DNA of 64,000 nucleotides from Plantago ovata (lineage: Eukaryota; Streptophyta; Magnoliopsida; Lamiales; Plantaginaceae), in the NCBI GenBank assembly GCA_028274465.1, contig CM051455.1, positions 69,360,985-69,424,984 of the forward strand. The letters run 5' to 3'. A model generated the notes under the pieces. That model did no database searches and had not been told where the DNA came from. It was given only the letters and a program-made list of their open reading frames with translations. A program made the translations under genes and the position numbers. Within the stretch, counting starts at the first letter, position 1; the number at the start of each line of letters is the position of its first letter. This document shows positions 53,043 through 64,000 of this stretch, piece after piece.

Positions 53043-55795
53043 ATGGCTCCCAAGAGACAGTCATCTAAGTCCTCAAAATCGTCAAAGGTTGACAGTGCTG
53101 AAACACGCATTGCTCCGGTGACTGCTCCGGTGACTTCTCTGACCCAAGACACAGCGAAAGTTGTGTTGAAAAACGACCGAATCACTGTAAAACCTATGCC
53201 TCCGTCATATCTTGACACTGCAAAGTGTGAGATGTTGATGCAATGGGGAGGGTTTGCAAAAGAAAAGTACATTAGGTACTTTTATGAACAAGAACTTGAT
53301 GACCAAAATGAAGAGGCGCTTGAGTTCATCAAGCAGCAAGGCCTCATGAACTTTATCTCTGCTCGCACTAAGCAAGTGAGCATGATTGATACCATGGAGT
53401 TCTACAATAATGCAGAAATCCAGTCCCTTACTGATAGTAAAGGAGTCACTGAAAAAGTGATCTTTACTACAGTTCAGAACACGCAAATCGTCCTGAAATG
53501 GACTGATTTAGCGGAGATTTTTCAGATTCCAACCACTGGAACTGAAGATGACGTCACTGCTTCTAACGAAGAAATTAAAGCTTTCTACAGTGACGTCAGA
53601 AATGCAAAAATGAAGAAAGGCGAGATAGCTCCCGTGACTTGGACAAAGCACGTTAAGAGAAAGCATCTCTGCCATTCACTTGGTCTAGTAACTCTGCTAC
53701 TGATTAAAGTTCTTGACTCCCAAGTTGGAGGAATTGACCAAGTAGGCCTGAGAAGATGGCCATTGCTGATGCATATCTATGAAAATAAATCGGAACTTAA
53801 CTGGGCTAAGTACATTTTCAACAGGCTTGTTGATTGTGTTACTAAGTTTAAAGTAAAGGTAGAAGACAACAAGGTCTCACCTTCCTTTCCAGTTATGTAT
53901 GGAATCAAGATATGCTATATCCTTGAACATTTCAGGATTCAGCTAAGAAACCCATTGCCAATCAAGAAATCTGTGTGCAATGTGGGAAGGTCTTTCTACA
54001 AGCAGAATGTACCTAAGATTGCTGGAAAGAAATCCAAGAAGACAACAACTGCAAATGTTGTCAGCACAAGCCATCAAGAAAGGTATACAACAGCTGCAGA
54101 TGTTACCACTCAGCAACTTAGAGATGAAACTGTTGTTGGAGGTGGTAACACAAATGAAACTGCTGTAGAAACACCTGTTGCTGAAAAGGCAACAATAGAT
54201 GATTCTGGGAAACTTGAAAAATCTAAAAAGAAAAAGAGGAAAGCTGATGATGACACTCAGACTGCAGCGTCATCAGCAAATCCCGTACCTAAGAGGAAAC
54301 GGACAAGTAACAAAAGAAAGAAGACACTGGCTTCTCAGTCAGTCCCTAATGTCCAAGACCCCTCAGACAATTTCCAGACAAATGCTGAAACGCATTTGCC
54401 AGTAGATGTTGCTGAGATAATTACTGAAACATACATCAGCAATGTTGAAGTGTTTTCGGAAGCCTTCAACAATCAACTTAACATTGATAACTCTACTGAG
54501 AATAGACCACAAGGCAGTGGAAATGAAATTCCTGCCCATGTCCCAGATATCTACATTGTAGAGAATCTAGATGATCCAACCATGGAACCAGTAAGCGACA
54601 TTGCTGCTGATCTGCAAAGAGCGGCACTTGCTGATGCTGCTGAACAAGCAACTCATCAAGTTGCTGAAACCCAGCTTGCTGATGGACCAGTTGCTGAGAT
54701 AGCAATGGTTCCTGTTCCTGAAGTTGCTGAAACTCAAGAAGCATTATTCAAGACTCATCTCTTAATGCTGAGAATACTGGCCCAAGTTCACCCAAGACTT
54801 CAATTGACAAAGTCCAGCTTGTACTGGAAGATTTAAGCAAACAAATGGAGTTGGAGATTGAAGAATCATCCAACAAGTCAATTGATCTCTTCATGACAAG
54901 CAGTGAGCTTAAAGGTAAAGATGCTTCTGCTCAACTTGTCAATTCAGAGACAAGGGAGATTGCTGAAACCGCACAGCTCTCTCAATTAGAGCAAAATCAG
55001 AAGTCTGCTGAAGAAACAGTCCAAGAAGCTGAAGAAACTGTTAATGCTGAAAGGACTGAGCCACAACTTGTCCTTCCTCAGCAGGTAGCTAATTCAACCA
55101 TCAGTAAAACTTCAAATTCTGAAAATTGTTCTTTTGCTAAAATTATTCTTTCTCTACAGACTTCTCAAGATGCAAGTCAGATGGTTGCTGAAGCCTCTGC
55201 ACCAGAACCAACACTCCCTGCTCAGCAGGTAGTTAATAATTTTGGTATAAAAACTAAGTTTGACAGCTTAGTACTTGTGTCTAATTTTAATTTATTTCAG
55301 GATGAACAAATGGAGGATGCTACTCAAGCTCCTCATGGAATGGAAATTGTACTACATGAGCTTGCTGACTCTCAGCAGGTAAATCATGTTTCAGATTTAA
55401 ACTCTAAAACAATTCTCCAAACCAATCTTGATCTAAATAAAATTCTTTTTCAGGCTCAAAAGGAGACCACTGAAGTGGTACTCATCACTGAAGATCAGCA
55501 AGTAAGTTCTGAAGAACTTTACTTGAACTTCAAGAGGACAACTTTGTCAAGAGTTGCTATGTCCGTCAGCAACTGGAAAAGATATAGGAGAATGGACTTC
55601 TCAGATCTTCACCTTCATCTCTCAAATGAGAAAAAGAGATCTTCACTGTTAAAGCTCGAAACATTTGTCCACTCCATCCTTCCTGAAGAAATGACATATT
55701 CTCAGCAAATGAGTTCAAATCTGATTGCTCAAATCAGAGAGAATATGAAGGCCAAATTTGAGTGCCTCTCCAGATCAACAAGCATGATGATTTAA
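53043..55795 (+). CDS. SIRE-D accessory ORF, N-terminal and middle part
   Basis: The ATG at 53043 (MAPKRQSSKSSKSS) follows the leader. The frame is open to about 54767, where one base is missing relative to the copy at 61473, then open again to 55795. Residues about 55-320 form an all-alpha-like region (CEMLMQWGGFAKEKYIRYFY, LKWTDLAEIFQIPTTG, WTKHVKRKHLCHSLGLVTLL) resembling the putative plant transposon protein domain of many plant repeats. Basic clusters KKKKRKADDD and PKRKRTSNKRKK (residues about 394-428) look like a bipartite nuclear localisation signal. Low-complexity VAET/LAD sequence and three repeated units with GT...AG segments follow. There is no signal peptide or membrane helix. 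Function unknown; 'envelope-like' is not supported. Confidence 0.75.
55085..55453 (+). other. Three intron-like, in-frame GT...AG segments
   Basis: Segments 55085-55159 (75 bp), 55229-55300 (72 bp) and 55379-55453 (75 bp) each follow CAGCAG, begin GTA, are AT-rich, and end in TACAG or TTTCAG. Every length is a multiple of three and all are open in the host frame. The encoded pieces resemble each other (QQV-N ... LQ/LFQ), so each is part of a repeated unit of about 48-50 codons. SIRE-C keeps the same three with the same lengths. Confidence 0.7.
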
Positions 55796-58170
55796 GAGAA
55801 GAGAAGATGAGAACATTCCCACTGATCCCAGTGATGATGAAGGGAAAGATTCTAAGGACAAGAAAGATGACGATGATGACAATCAAGGTCCAAGTCCTGG
55901 TGCTGTGGATTAAGTTAACAGTTGCTGAAACTAATCCCTTTGACAATCAGCCAAGCTGAACAACAACAATCTCAGCAAGAATCTCAACTCCTCCTGCTGA
56001 TGCTGAAAATCAAGCACCTGTACAAGGTGCTGATACTGAAGAAGAATACGCAGAAAAAGGGCTGCCTTGAAAATGGCAAGAGTTTCTGATGCCAAGGTTA
56101 CTGAAGAAAACCTTGAAGATGAGGATGAAGAAGAGATGAAGATTACCAACGAGCTCTACAAAATAGTCTCGTGATCCATGCAAGGCATACGCAGGATCTG
56201 GAAATTGGTGAATCTTCAAGACCACAATCAAGGAAGTTCCATCCCTTCCACTTACTACTGGCGCAACTCCAGTTATTGAGTCTCAAACGTTGCCTTCAGC
56301 AACTACTCAATTAAAACTAACTACTGGCGAAACTCCAGTATTGAGCCCCAAACCATTGAAACAACTATCTACTGGTGAAACTCCAGTCGTTGAGTCTGAA
56401 GGTTGCCATCAGCAACCACTCAACAAAGAAAGTGAAGCTACTGACAAAGGCTCCAAAGTCGCTCAATTGATGAATCTGAGGATGATGACGACTGTCAGAA
56501 AATGATGAATGAACAATCCAAAAGAGACCCAAAAGTCGTTCAGATTCCTCCTCCTGATTATCATCAATGATGGAGACGTGGACTAAGAGCCGAATTGCTG
56601 ACGCGTGATGATCAGTTTGCTTCTTGAAATTAAGGTTCATTCCTAAACACCTATTTAGTGCCGTTCCCAAGAGTTGAGGAGTTTACTACTCCCAGAATTC
56701 TAGCACTAAAAACAAGTCCATGATGCCTGCAAAGCTGAAGATGAGGCATTGCTTGCTGAGAGCCCACTTGACATTGGAAAAATATGGGCTACGGTGCTGA
56801 GACGCACTACAACTTTAACATAGCTCAAAGAGACATCAGTCTTTATCATAGAGCTATGAAGAAGATGTAAGTCAAAGCGCTCAAGCTTTGCAACAAACTG
56901 CTCTTGTCAAGGCTCAGACTATTATGGAGAAGGCCCGCAACAGAAAAAGACATGAAAAGAACATGATGAATATTCAAAAGAGTTAGCAAACAATGAACTC
57001 TGACCAACAAGAAATCATCATGAAGTATAACAGTCTCAACACTCTTGCTGAAAATTGCAATGAGTTTTATTCTCGCACATCACTCCGATGTTGCATCAAT
57101 CCCTTCTAAGGGGGGGAAAAGAAGACTAGAAAAGCAATCAAACCCCTCCTACTCCTGTGCTGATGTGCACTTCCATTAGAACCTCTTGCTGAAAGAGAGC
57201 AAAGTTCTAAAAGACAAGCAGAAACTGAGTTAAATTCAGCAAGTACCAAAAAGAGAAAAACCGCTGCTGAAACTCAAGATTTCTGTCACAATGAAAGTCA
57301 TCACAATCTGAATGGAAGATGATGACAATCAAACATAGCTCAAGCCAATAAGAGCTAGACCTTAACAGCCAAAACTCCGTCTGGCCACTCAAGGCATTTT
57401 TCGTCTGACTCTTCAGCAAGAGATCAAGACAATGCTAAAACAAGAGAAGAAGGCAAAGACAGGAAGAGAAAAGCTGGCCAGCATTGCTATGGCTCCGGCA
57501 TTGAATAACAAAGACCAGCAATGATTGAAACCACTCAGAATGTGATCAGAAACATTCATGGTTGCTGGATCCTAAAGCTGGAAGATTTGTTTGGTAAATG
57601 AGTTCTTTCCTAAACCATTTGAATCAGATGTTCAAATGGATTGAACTCAAGGTCCAAGATAAGCAAATGGAAGAATCCCTCCAAGAAATATTGCTGGGAG
57701 GAAATGGTTGAATCTTGAGTGTCTATGTTAAGAAGAGTTGCCATTGGTAAGACATTTAGACAAGAACCAGATTTGATAACCAAAACCCTGGCACGCTTAC
57801 TATGCTGATTCCCGTCCTGGTAACAAAGAAACCTAAGAAGAAGAAAACTTGGATTGATCCTTATGAGTACTTCTATCTCACTGCTCAGGATCAAGAAGAA
57901 GATCTTCTCTGTTAAGAAAGATTCATCCGAGAAACATTTCAGATACACAAGCTTCTCCATGCCAGCAATTGGGGCATGCATTTTGTGTGGTTAATTAAAC
58001 ATGGAAATGATGCTGAAAAGCATCATCATACTGCCTGCAAAAAATGCAAGAATTCTCAACTACAAGTCCGTAGCTTACTGGAAAACTCAGCGAAGGATTG
58101 TGTTGAATTCACTGCTCTTGCTGAGAGAGTGTAAGAGAGATTTTGAGAAAAAATCCTCTGAAAGAGTTTA
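55796..58170 (+). pseudogene. SIRE-D accessory ORF, C-terminal part, with many small indels
   Basis: It is homologous to 62490-64000 and to 40119-42415: an acidic stretch, EEYA..., TTG-ETPV repeats (about 56250-56400), a coiled-coil region and the C-terminal Trp/His-rich domain (NIHGCWILKLEDL-like near 57555, ASNWGMH near 57963). Frames change every 50-200 bp through single-base gains and losses, including in homopolymers. The equivalent sequence after the gap is much cleaner, so most of these are probably sequencing errors at a contig end and not true decay. The stop near 58168 is approximate. Confidence 0.7.
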
Positions 58171-58300
58171 AGTCCCTGCAATAGTTTTTGTTAAAGTTTT
58201 TGCTTGCTGATTCTTGTTATTATGCGTTCTTGTAAACTTTATGAATGATAACTTTCAGCAATGAATTTTTTTGACTCTTATTGTTTTTGATTATGCCAAC

Positions 58301-58400
58301 NNNNNNNNNNNNNNNNNNNNNNNNNNNNNNNNNNNNNNNNNNNNNNNNNNNNNNNNNNNNNNNNNNNNNNNNNNNNNNNNNNNNNNNNNNNNNNNNNNNN
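58301..58400. other. Assembly gap of 100 N
   Basis: Exactly 100 undetermined bases, a conventional placeholder for a gap of unknown size. The left flank ends shortly before where the SIRE-D 3' LTR should begin. The right flank starts within RNase H. Confidence 0.99.
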
Positions 58401-58851
58401 ATCATGGTGGATCAAACTCTTGATAGAAAGTACCCTCTGGAACTTGTCAGTTTTTGGGTACTAGATTAATCTCATGGTTAGTAGCAAGAAGCAAAACGTG
58501 TCGCCAATGTCATGTACTGAAATCTGAATACATTGCGCTGGTTGGTTGCCACAGCTCAAATCCTATGGATTCAGCAACAATTAAGAGATTATGGTATTTC
58601 TGCAAAGAAAACACCAATCTTTGTGATAATACAAGTGCTATGCAATTACGCAAATCCTAAGTTTCACTCTAGGACCAAGCACATTGATATTAGACATCAT
58701 TTCATTAGAGATCATGTGGAAAAAGGTGGATTATTGAGGTTTGTGAAGTAGGTACTGAAGATCAGCTTGCTGACATCTTTAACAAGCCCCTACCGGATAA
58801 TAGGTACGCAATGCTAAGTATAACCTTGGATTGATTGAACTACCTCAATAA
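58401..58851 (+). pseudogene. Second copy of SIRE-D RNase H end (probable assembly duplicate)
   Basis: Base-for-base the same as 51697-52143 apart from scattered one-base indels that break the frame several times (for example in DRKSTSG and AAGCC). RDYGISAKKTPIF and KHIDIRHHFIRDHVEK remain readable in different frames. See the finding on the gap. Confidence 0.85.
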
Positions 58852-59746
58852 AGGATACACTTGGCAGAATGCTGAAACAGGTATTCAGCAAGCCAAAGTA
58901 TTCCTGTCCAAAGACCAAGTCACTGATTTTCTTCTAAGAAATGATAAGTCACAACATGATTGCTGAAACAGGCATTCAGCAAGTAATTCCTTCAAAACAG
59001 GTATTTGTTAGGAAACTTGATCACTTGCTGAGACAGGAACTCAGTAAGTGAAAGAACTTAAGGATTGCTGAGACGGGTACTTAGACAATCAAAAGATACT
59101 GAAACAGTATTCAAGTATCAAAGGAATTTTCTGAAACGGGAATTCAAGAAAGAGCAAAATCTCATCTCTCAGATTTACCAAGGATGTCTCAAAGTGCAAA
59201 AAGAATTTACTGATACGGGAAATCAAAATATCTTTTAAACTTAGAAAATATGAGATATCTAAGTAAGGGGAACTTTCAACAAGTATCTAGATTGTTAATT
59301 CAAACTCGCTGAAAAGATTCTTGTCTATTTCAGCAAGCAATCTATCCCTTATTACTCGGTAAAATCAATTTGTGACGTTAGCTGGCACAGATAAACTCGC
59401 AATAAATCATGACATGAAATTCAATCGTGGCCATTGATTAAAAGGAGTTATTAATCTAACGGCTAACAAAACAAAGAGAGAGAGTGCTCTGACGTTGTTT
59501 TAGTTAGTGGGCCACTACGCATTCAATGCAAAGGCTCCACTATCTCCAGTGTTTCCTGTGTTACCCTTGCTGAGAACTCAAATCGATTGAGTTTCTCACA
59601 CACCAGAGACTATATAAGAAGAGTTAGAGAAATGACAAAATTCTTTAACTCACATTTCCTTTCTCTGCAATTTCTAGCCTGAAACTACTGTACCTCCGTC
59701 AAAAAGCAAACTATCTTTTCGTACAATTTCTTGCTCTATATAAGAA
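58852..59746 (+). other. Second copy of hairpin-array spacer and promoter-like region
   Basis: It repeats 52144-53042 with small indels: hairpin array 58861-59240, the polypurine-like AGTAAGGGGAACTTT (one G fewer), and TATATAAG near 59609. It shows the same loops and stems, with differences such as CACTTGCTGAG for CACTTACTGAG. There is no gene in this stretch. Confidence 0.8.
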
Positions 59747-62700
59747 ATGGCTCCCAAGAGACAGTCATCTAAGTCCTCAAAATCGTCAAAGGTTGACAGT
59801 GCTGAAACACGCATTGCTCCGGTGACTGCTCCGGTGACTTCTCTGACCCAAGACACAGCGAAAGTTGTGTTGAAAAACGACCGAATCACTGTAAAACCTA
59901 TGCCTCCGTCATATCTTGACACTGCAAAGTGTGAGATGTTGATGCAATGGGGAGGTTTTGCAAAAGAAAAGTACATTAGGTACTTTTATGAACAAGAACT
60001 TGATGACCAAAATGAAGAGGCGCTTGAGTTCATCAAGCAGCAAGGCCTCATGAACTTTATCTCTGCTCGCACTAAGCAAGTGAGCATGATTGATACATGG
60101 AGTTCTACAATAATGCAGAAATCCAGTCCCTTACAGACAGTAAAGGAGTCACTGAAAAAGTGATCCTTACTTAGTTCAGACACGCAAATCGTCCTGAAAT
60201 GGACTGATTTAGCGGAGATTTTCAGATTCCAACCACTGGAACTGAAGATGACGTCACTGCTTCTACGAAGAAGAAATTAAAGCTTTCTACAGTGACGTCA
60301 GAAATGCAAAAATGAAGAAAGGCGAGATAGCCTCCCGTGACTTGGACAAAGCACGTTAAGAGAAAGCATCTCTGCATTCACTTGGTCTAGTAGCTCTGCT
60401 ACTGATTAAAGTTCTTGACTCCCAAGTTGGAGGAATTGACCAAGTAGGCCTGAGAAGATGGCCATTGCTGATGCATATCTATGAAAATAAATCGAACTTA
60501 ACTGGGCTAAGTACATTTTCAACAGGCTTGTTGATTGTGTTACTAAGTTTAAAGTAAAGGTAGAGACAACAAGGTCTCACCTTCCTTTCCAGTTATGTAT
60601 GGAATCAAGATATGCTATATCCTTGAACATTTCAGGATTCAGCGAAACCCATTGCCAATCAAGAAATCTGTGTGCAATGTGGGAAGGTCTTAGAAAGTCA
60701 TACTAACTGCAACAGAATGTACCTAAGATTGCTGGAAGGAAATCCAAAAGACAGACACAACTGCAAATGTTGTCAGCACAAGCCATCAAGAAAGGATACA
60801 ACACTGCAGATGTTACCACTCAGCAACTTAAGATGAAACTGTTGTTGGAGGTGGTAAACAAATGAAATTCTGTAGAAACACCTGTTGCTGAAACGGCAAC
60901 AATAGAGATGACTGGGGGAAACTGGAGAAATCTAAAAAAAAAAGAGGAAAGCTGATGATGACACTCAGACTGCAGCGTCATCAGCAAATCCCGTACCTAA
61001 GAGGAAACGGACAGTAACAAAAGAAAGAAGACACTGGCTTCTCAGTCAGTCCCCAATTCCCAAGACCCCTCAGTCAATTCCAGACAAATGCTGAAACGCA
61101 TTTGCCAGTAGATGTTGCTGAGATAATTACTGAAACATACTCAGCAATGTTGAAGTGTTTGCGGAAGCCTTCAACAATCAACTTAACGTTGATAACTCTA
61201 CTGAGAATAGACCACAGGCAGTGGAAATGAAATTCCTGCCAAAGTCCCAGATATCTACATTGTAGAGAATCTAGATGATCCAACCATGGAACCAGTAAGC
61301 GACATTGCTGCTGATCTGCAAAGAGCGGCACTTTGCTGATGCGCTGCGGAACAAGCAACTCATCAAGTTGCTGGAAACCCAGCTTGCTGATGGACCAGTT
61401 GCTGAGATAGCATGGTTCCTGTTCCTGAAGTTGCTGAAACTCAAGAAGCATTATCAAAGACTCATCTCTTAATGTCTGAGAATACTGGCCCAAGTTCACC
61501 CAAGACTTCAATTGACAAAGTCCAGCTTGTACTGGAAGATTTAAGCAAACAAATGGAGTTGGAGATTGAAGAATCATCCAACAAGTCCTTGATCTCTTCA
61601 TGACAAGCAGTAGCTTAAAGGTCAAGATGCTTCTGCTCAACTTGTCAATTCAGAGACAAGGGAGATTGCTGAAACCGCACACTCTCTCAATTAGAGCAAA
61701 CTCAGAAGTCTGCTGAAGAAACAGTCCAGAAGCTGAAGAAACTGTTAATGCTGAAGGACTGAGCCACAACTTGTCCTTCCTCAGCAGGTAGTTAATTCAA
61801 CCATCAGTAAAACTTCCAAATTCTGAAATTGTTCTTTTGCTAAATTATTCTTTCTCTACAGACTTCTCAGATGCAAGTCAGATGGTTGCTGAAGCCTCTT
61901 GCAACCAGAACCAACACTCCTGCTCAGCAGGTAGTTAATAATTTTGGTATAAAAACTAAGTTTGACAGCTTAGTACTTGTGTCTAATTTTAATTTATTTC
62001 AGGATGAAACAAATGGAGGATGCTACTCAAGCTCCTCATGGAATGGAAATTGTACTACATGAGCTTGCTGACTCTCAGCAGGTAAATCATGTTTCAGATT
62101 TAAACTCTAAAACAATTCTCCAAACCAATCTGATCTAAATAAAATTCTTTTTCAGGCTCAAAAGGAGACCACTGAAGTGGTACTCATCACTGAAGATCAG
62201 CAAGTAAGTTCTGAAGAACTTTACTTGAACTTCAAGAGGACAACTTTGTCAAGAGTTGCTATGTCCGTCAGCAACTGGAAAAGATATAGGAGAATGGACT
62301 TCTCAGATCTTCACCTTCATCTCTCAAATGAGAAAAAGAGATCTTCACTGTTAAGCTCGAAAACATTTGTCCACTCCATCCTTCCTGAAGAAATGACATA
62401 TTCTCAGCAAATGAATTCAAATCTGATTGCTCAAATCAGAGAGAATATGAAGGCCAAATTTAAGAGTGCCTCTCCAGATCAACAAGCTGATGATGAAGAA
62501 GAAGAAGAAGATGAGAACATTCCCACTGATCCCAGTGATGATGAAGGAAAAGATTCTAAGGACAAGAAAGATGACGATGATGACAATCCAGGTCCAAGTC
62601 CTGGTGCTGGTGGATTAAAGTTAACAGCTGCTGAAACTAATCCCTTTGACAATCAGCAAGCTGAACAACAACAATCTCAGCAAGAATCTCAACCTCCTCC

Positions 62701-64000
62701 TGCTGATGCTGAAAATCAAGCACCTGTACAAGGTGCTGATACTGAAGAAGAATACGCTAGAAAAAGGGCTGCCTTCAAACATGGCAAGAGTTTCTGATGC
62801 CAAGGTTACTGAAGAAAACCTTGAAGATGAGGATGAAGAAGATGAAGATTACCAACGAGCTCTACAAAATAGTCTCGTGATCCATGCAAGGCATACGCAG
62901 GATCTGGACATTGGTGAATCTTCAAGACCACAATCAAAGGAAGTTCCATCCCTTCCACTTACTACTGGCGCAACTCCAGTTATTGAGTCTCAAACGTTGC
63001 CTTCAGCAACTACTCAATTAAAACTAACTACTGGCGAAACTCCAGTAATTGAGCCCCAAACTCAATTGAAACAACTATCTACTGGTGAAACTCCAGTCGT
63101 TGAGTCTGAAGTGTTGCCATCAGCAACCACTCAACAAGAAGTGAAGCTACTGACAAAGGCTCCAAAGTCGCTCAACTTGATGAATCTGAGGATGATGACG
63201 ACTTGTCAGAAAATGATGATGAACAATCCAAAAGAGACCCAAAAGTCGTTCAGATTCCTCCTCCTGATTACATCAATGATTTAGACGATGGACTAAGAGC
63301 CGAATTGCTGACGCGTGATGATCAGTTTGCTTCTGAAATTAAGGTTCATTCCTTAACACCTCATTTAGTGCCGTTCCCAAGAGTTGAGGAGTTTACTCCT
63401 AGAATTCTAGCACTAAAACAAGTCCATGATGCCTGCAAAGCTGAAGATGAGGCATTGCTTGCTGAGAGCCCACTTGACATTGGAAAGATACTGGCTACAG
63501 TGCTGAGACGCACTACAACTTTGACAATAGCTCAAAGAGACATCAGTCTTTATCATAAGAGCTATGAAGAAGATGTAAGTCAGGCGCTCAAGCTTGCAAA
63601 AACTGCTCTTGTCAAGGCTCAGAATATTATGGATGAGAAGGCCGCAACAGAGAAAAGACATGAAAAGAACATGATGAATATTCAAAAAGAGTTAGCAACA
63701 ATGAACTCTGACCAACAAGAAATCATCATGAAGTATAACAGTCTCAACACTCTTGCTGAAAATTGCAATGAGTTTTATTCTCTACACATCACTCCGATGT
63801 TGCAATCCATGTCTAAGGGGGAAAAGAAGACTAGAAAAAGCAATCAAACCCCTCCTACTCCTGCTGCTGATGTGCCACTTCCATTAGAACCTCTTGCAGA
63901 AAGAGAGCAAAGTTCTAAAAGACAAGCAGAAACTGAGTTAAATTCAACAAGTACCAAAAAGAGAAAAACCGCTGCTGAAACTCAAGATTTCTGTCACAAT
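59747..64000 (+). pseudogene. Second copy of the accessory ORF, continues beyond the window
   Basis: The ATG at 59747 opens a frame identical to 53043 onward for about 115 codons, then breaks through frequent one-base indels until about 62.1 kb. From there the sequence is cleaner: 62177-62797 covers the fourth QQV unit to EEYARKRAAF. A frame from about 63140 to the window edge is open and encodes SEATDKGSK, then PDYINDLDDGLRAELL, the coiled coil (VSQALKLAKTALVKAQNIM, IQKELATMNSDQQEIIMKY) and the basic TKKRKTAAETQ. Here the 54767 frameshift of the left copy is absent, so the two parts of the ORF are probably one reading frame in reality. Confidence 0.75.
62958..63137 (+). repeat. Three TTG-ETPV protein repeats in the accessory ORF
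   Basis: Units of 22, 17 and 21 codons (62958, 63024 and 63075), each starting L-(T/S)-T-G-(A/E)-T-P-V-(I/V)-E and mostly ending LPSATTQ. The left copy has them at about 56250-56430. SIRE-C has only one unit (about 40620-40690). Confidence 0.85.

Larger units (their letters stand above)
42744..58300 (+). mobile_element. SIRE-D: SIRE/Maximus-like Copia element, runs to the assembly gap
   Basis: The order is 5' LTR (42744-44513), tRNA-iMet primer site, gag, pol (interrupted by an inverted solo LTR), hairpin-array spacer, promoter-like region, and accessory ORF (53043 to about 58170). The 3' LTR is not reached. SIRE-type features are the 806-aa gag with coiled coil, the [12 protein letters not shown] protease, the integrase-to-RT order and an extra ORF after pol. 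Apart from the solo LTR insertion, gag and pol are open. From about 55.8 kb the sequence carries many small indels toward the gap, probably base-calling errors. Confidence 0.92.

Noticed and set aside
53043-58170. Calling the accessory ORF an envelope gene
   Set aside because: No signal peptide, no membrane helix, no fusion-like motif seen; basic nuclear-type motifs instead.
58401-64000. A genuine tandem second SIRE element
   Set aside because: The near identity, the 100-N gap and the rise of indels toward the gap on both sides fit an unmerged overlap better.

Overview
The window is plant nuclear DNA from an angiosperm (probably a eudicot, species not determinable here). It is a pile of nested LTR retrotransposons, and I recognise no ordinary host gene, rRNA or tRNA gene. 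The evidence is: primer sites matching plant initiator tRNA-Met (Copia elements) and tRNA-Asp (Gypsy elements), LTRs of 1.2-2.1 kb, 5-bp target-site duplications (TSDs), and Gag/Pol proteins of Angela-, SIRE/Maximus- and Athila-like types. Lineage names are by motif recognition, not phylogeny.

Layout: 1-440 is the 3' end of a truncated Athila-like element. SIRE-B is a minus-strand SIRE-like Copia (441-2427 plus 26718-29608) cut in two by Angela-A (2428-26717, TSD AATTT). Angela-A's 3' LTR is cut by Athila-1 (11951-26382, TSD ATATC), and Athila-1's 5' LTR is cut by Athila-3 (12976-19392, TSD AAGAC). SIRE-B itself sits inside the accessory ORF of SIRE-C (29609-42743). Further along, SIRE-C is interrupted by Athila-2 (30580-39998, TSD ACAAG), the only Gypsy here with a full pol. 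SIRE-D (42744 to the assembly gap) starts 72 bp into SIRE-C's 3' LTR. It has an intact 806-aa gag and a pol broken only by an inverted solo LTR of the same family (49958-51658, TSD TTCTG).

How the parts relate: Athila-1 and Athila-3 carry gag (Athila-3 gag plus protease) but no reverse transcriptase or integrase. They share primer site, polypurine tract and 3' hairpins with Athila-2, so they look like non-autonomous partners of an Athila-2-like helper. The SIRE family carries, after pol, a very long accessory ORF (about 5 kb) with its own promoter-like region, nuclear-localisation-like motifs and three intron-like in-frame segments. Its genome is saturated with the heptamer TTGCTGA and its complement TCAGCAA, and it has arrays of small hairpins whose stems covary: one in the LTR and one between pol and the accessory ORF. 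These hairpin arrays are the most novel-looking structure in the window.

Quality warning: 58301-58400 is a run of exactly 100 N. The sequence after the gap (58401-64000) repeats 51.7-57.3 kb almost base for base, with small indels concentrated next to the gap on both sides. This is most simply an unmerged contig overlap, so the second accessory ORF copy is probably not a real extra copy.
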